This document shows, in pieces, positions 5,958 through 6,891 of a stretch of DNA of 6,891 nucleotides. Origin of the DNA: an uncultured Clostridia bacterium (GTDB lineage: Bacteria; Bacillota; Clostridia; Oscillospirales; Oscillospiraceae); the NCBI GenBank assembly GCA_945926565.1, contig CAMELY010000073.1, forward strand, positions 1-6,891, given 5' to 3'. Position numbers and translations under genes: made by a program. A model generated the notes under the pieces. The model made no database searches. It had not been told where the DNA came from and saw only the letters and a list, made by a program, of their open reading frames with translations. Each line of letters begins with the position of its first letter. Position 1 is the stretch's first letter.

Positions 5958-5966
5958 TGCTATAAT
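5958..5966 (+). promoter_or_regulatory. Extended -10 promoter of smpB
   Basis: TGC TATAAT gives a perfect extended -10. At the normal 17-base distance the -35 position (5938-5943, GTCTGA) is poor. A perfect TTGACA lies at 5948-5953 but only 7 bases from the -10, too close to serve as its -35. Transcription should start near 5973, directly before the dyad CTGAA-TC-TTCAG (5974-5985), which gives a leader of about 39 bases. Confidence 0.65.
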
Positions 5967-6011
5967 AAAAGAACTGAATCTTCAGAATCCGACGGCGGGA
6001 GGTGGGAAAAG

Positions 6012-6482
6012 ATGGCAATCCAAAAGGGCGTCAAGACGGTTGCAAATAATAAAAAGGCCTTTCACGACTATTTTATTGAGGATCGCATTGAGGCCGGCAT
6101 TGAGCTGTGCGGCACCGAGGTGAAAAGCATCCGGGCCGGCAAGGTCAACCTGAAGGACTCCTTCTGCCAGGTGAAAAACGGCGAAATGATGGTCTATGCC
6201 ATGCACATCTCCCCCTACGAGAAGGGCAACATCTTCAACCGGGATCCCATGCGGGACCGGCGGCTGCTGCTGCACAAGCGGGAGATTCTGCGGCTGCAGG
6301 CCAAGGTGCAGCAGGACGGCTACGCCCTGGTTCCCCTGTCCCTGTACTTCAAGGACTCCAAGGTGAAGCTGGAGCTGGGGCTTGCCAAGGGCAAAAAGCT
6401 CTACGACAAGCGGGCCTCCGCCGCCGAGCGCTCCGCCAAGCGGGACATGGATCGCACCATGAAGTCCTACGGGCGGGGATAA
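6012..6482 (+). CDS. smpB: SmpB, SsrA (tmRNA)-binding protein
   Basis: A 156-residue SmpB. Family knowledge: it binds tmRNA and brings it to ribosomes stalled without a stop codon, with its C-terminal tail reading the empty mRNA channel. Seen here: [19 protein letters not shown], the signature [18 protein letters not shown] (from residue 34), [10 protein letters not shown], the central [27 protein letters not shown], and the tail motif [11 protein letters not shown] (124-134), followed by a basic helix ending in MKSYGRG. Length and all conserved blocks are complete. The ATG has GGGAGGT with 8-base spacing. The tmRNA gene itself (ssrA) is not in this window. It is divergent from murA and followed 63 bases later by a cyclophilin gene, possibly on the same transcript. 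Confidence 0.97.
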   Translation: MAIQKGVKTVANNKKAFHDYFIEDRIEAGIELCGTEVKSIRAGKVNLKDSFCQVKNGEMMVYAMHISPYEKGNIFNRDPMRDRRLLLHKREILRLQAKVQQDGYALVPLSLYFKDSKVKLELGLAKGKKLYDKRASAAERSAKRDMDRTMKSYGRG

Positions 6483-6511
6483 CCCGGCAGCGCTCCCCTT
6501 CCGGCGTTTTT
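6483..6511 (+). terminator. Weak terminator-like element after smpB
   Basis: After the smpB stop, G+C-rich sequence with short possible stems (CCGG at 6484-6487 with CCGG at 6501-6504, or AGCGCT with GGCGTT) runs into a five-T tract at 6507-6511. The stems are only 4-6 pairs, some of them G-U, so termination would be weak. No clear promoter separates it from the next gene. Confidence 0.25.
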
Positions 6512-6545
6512 CTGAATCAAAAGACACAACAAGGAGGTTCTTCCT

Positions 6546-6891
6546 ATGGCACAAAATCCCCAGGTCACCATCGAGATGGTGGGTGGCGGCAAGATGGTGG
6601 CTGAGCTCTACCCTGAGGTGGCCCCCAACACGGTGAACAATTTTCTGGCTCTGGCCGGCTCCGGCTTCTATGACGGCCTGATTTTCCACCGGGTGATTCC
6701 CGGCTTTATGATCCAGGGCGGCGACCCCATGGGCGCAGGCTACGGCGGCCCCGGCTACAGCATCAAGGGCGAGTTCGCCTCCAACGGCTTTGCCAACTCC
6801 CTGGCCCACGACCGGGGCGTGCTGTCCATGGCCCGGGCCATGCATCCCGACTCCGCCGGCAGCCAGTTCTTCATCATGGTGGCCGATGCGC
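6546..6891 (+). CDS. Cyclophilin-type peptidyl-prolyl cis-trans isomerase, N-terminal part (3' end outside window)
   Basis: The first 115 residues of a cyclophilin, an enzyme that speeds cis-trans isomerisation of X-Pro bonds during protein folding. The frame runs off the right edge with no stop. Seen: [17 protein letters not shown]; the catalytic signature [15 protein letters not shown], with Arg49, Phe54, Met55 and Gln57 equivalent to the CypA active site; [31 protein letters not shown] with Gln107 and Phe109. The downstream Trp/His active-site residues are outside the window. The start ATG has a near-perfect AAGGAGGTT (6531-6539) at 8-base spacing from GGAGG. There is no signal peptide or lipobox, so this should be a cytoplasmic PpiB-like enzyme rather than an exported foldase. 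It lies 63 bases behind smpB on the same strand and may be cotranscribed. Confidence 0.95.
   Translation, partial: MAQNPQVTIEMVGGGKMVAELYPEVAPNTVNNFLALAGSGFYDGLIFHRVIPGFMIQGGDPMGAGYGGPGYSIKGEFASNGFANSLAHDRGVLSMARAMHPDSAGSQFFIMVADA

Noticed and set aside
5591..6011. A tmRNA (ssrA) or other structured RNA gene beside smpB
   Set aside because: No tRNA-like acceptor or T-arm sequence, tag reading frame or strong terminator is visible. The spacer is explained by two promoters and a leader.
5982..6845. A 287-codon open frame on the minus strand across smpB and the cyclophilin gene
   Set aside because: It overlaps two solid plus-strand genes, and its His/Gly/Val/Leu-rich composition is the antisense signature seen elsewhere in the window.

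Overview
This window is a stretch of chromosomal housekeeping DNA, most likely from a Gram-positive gut anaerobe of the class Clostridia. The Oscillospiraceae (Flavonifractor/Lawsonibacter-like) are my best guess. The basis is strong G+C bias at third codon positions, Bacillota-type families (FemAB aminoacyltransferase, PgcA-type phosphohexomutase, a WalJ-like nuclease next to RlmH), strong GGAGG ribosome binding sites and frequent TTG/GTG starts. The genus is inference; no rRNA or marker comparison is possible here.

Layout, left to right. Positions 2-529 (+) hold the 3' end of a FemAB/FemX-type peptidoglycan aminoacyltransferase, closed by a very long hairpin (550-597) that probably terminates transcription from both sides. 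A minus-strand block follows. In transcription order it runs murA (5590-4292), a WalJ/YycJ-type metallo-beta-lactamase-fold protein (4186-3398), rlmH (3300-2818), a phospho-sugar mutase (2662-929) and a small two-helix membrane protein with a C-terminal zinc ribbon (841-608). Hairpins of differing terminator quality separate most of them. The mutase has its own good promoter, just downstream of the strong rlmH terminator. A 421-base divergent spacer (5591-6011) carries the murA promoter and a leader of about 137 nt on the minus strand, an A+T-rich patch dense in dyad symmetries, and the smpB promoter on the plus strand. On the right, smpB (6012-6482) is followed by a cyclophilin-type peptidyl-prolyl isomerase that runs off the window.

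The genes fall into two themes. For cell-wall growth there are FemX-like peptide branching, MurA (first committed step of peptidoglycan synthesis), the WalJ-like protein (linked in other Bacillota to the WalKR cell-wall regulon) and the hexose-phosphate mutase (sugar phosphates for glycan precursors). For translation and protein folding there are RlmH (23S rRNA methylation), SmpB (trans-translation) and the cyclophilin.

I found no new system, mobile element, CRISPR array or RNA gene. The points worth a second look are regulatory: the dyad-rich murA/smpB spacer, the oddly spaced TTGACA/TATAAT upstream of smpB, an antisense promoter-like site between walJ and rlmH, possible masking of the murA start, and the very long hairpin after the FemX gene. 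Several gene starts were placed by ribosome binding site rather than by longest reading frame.
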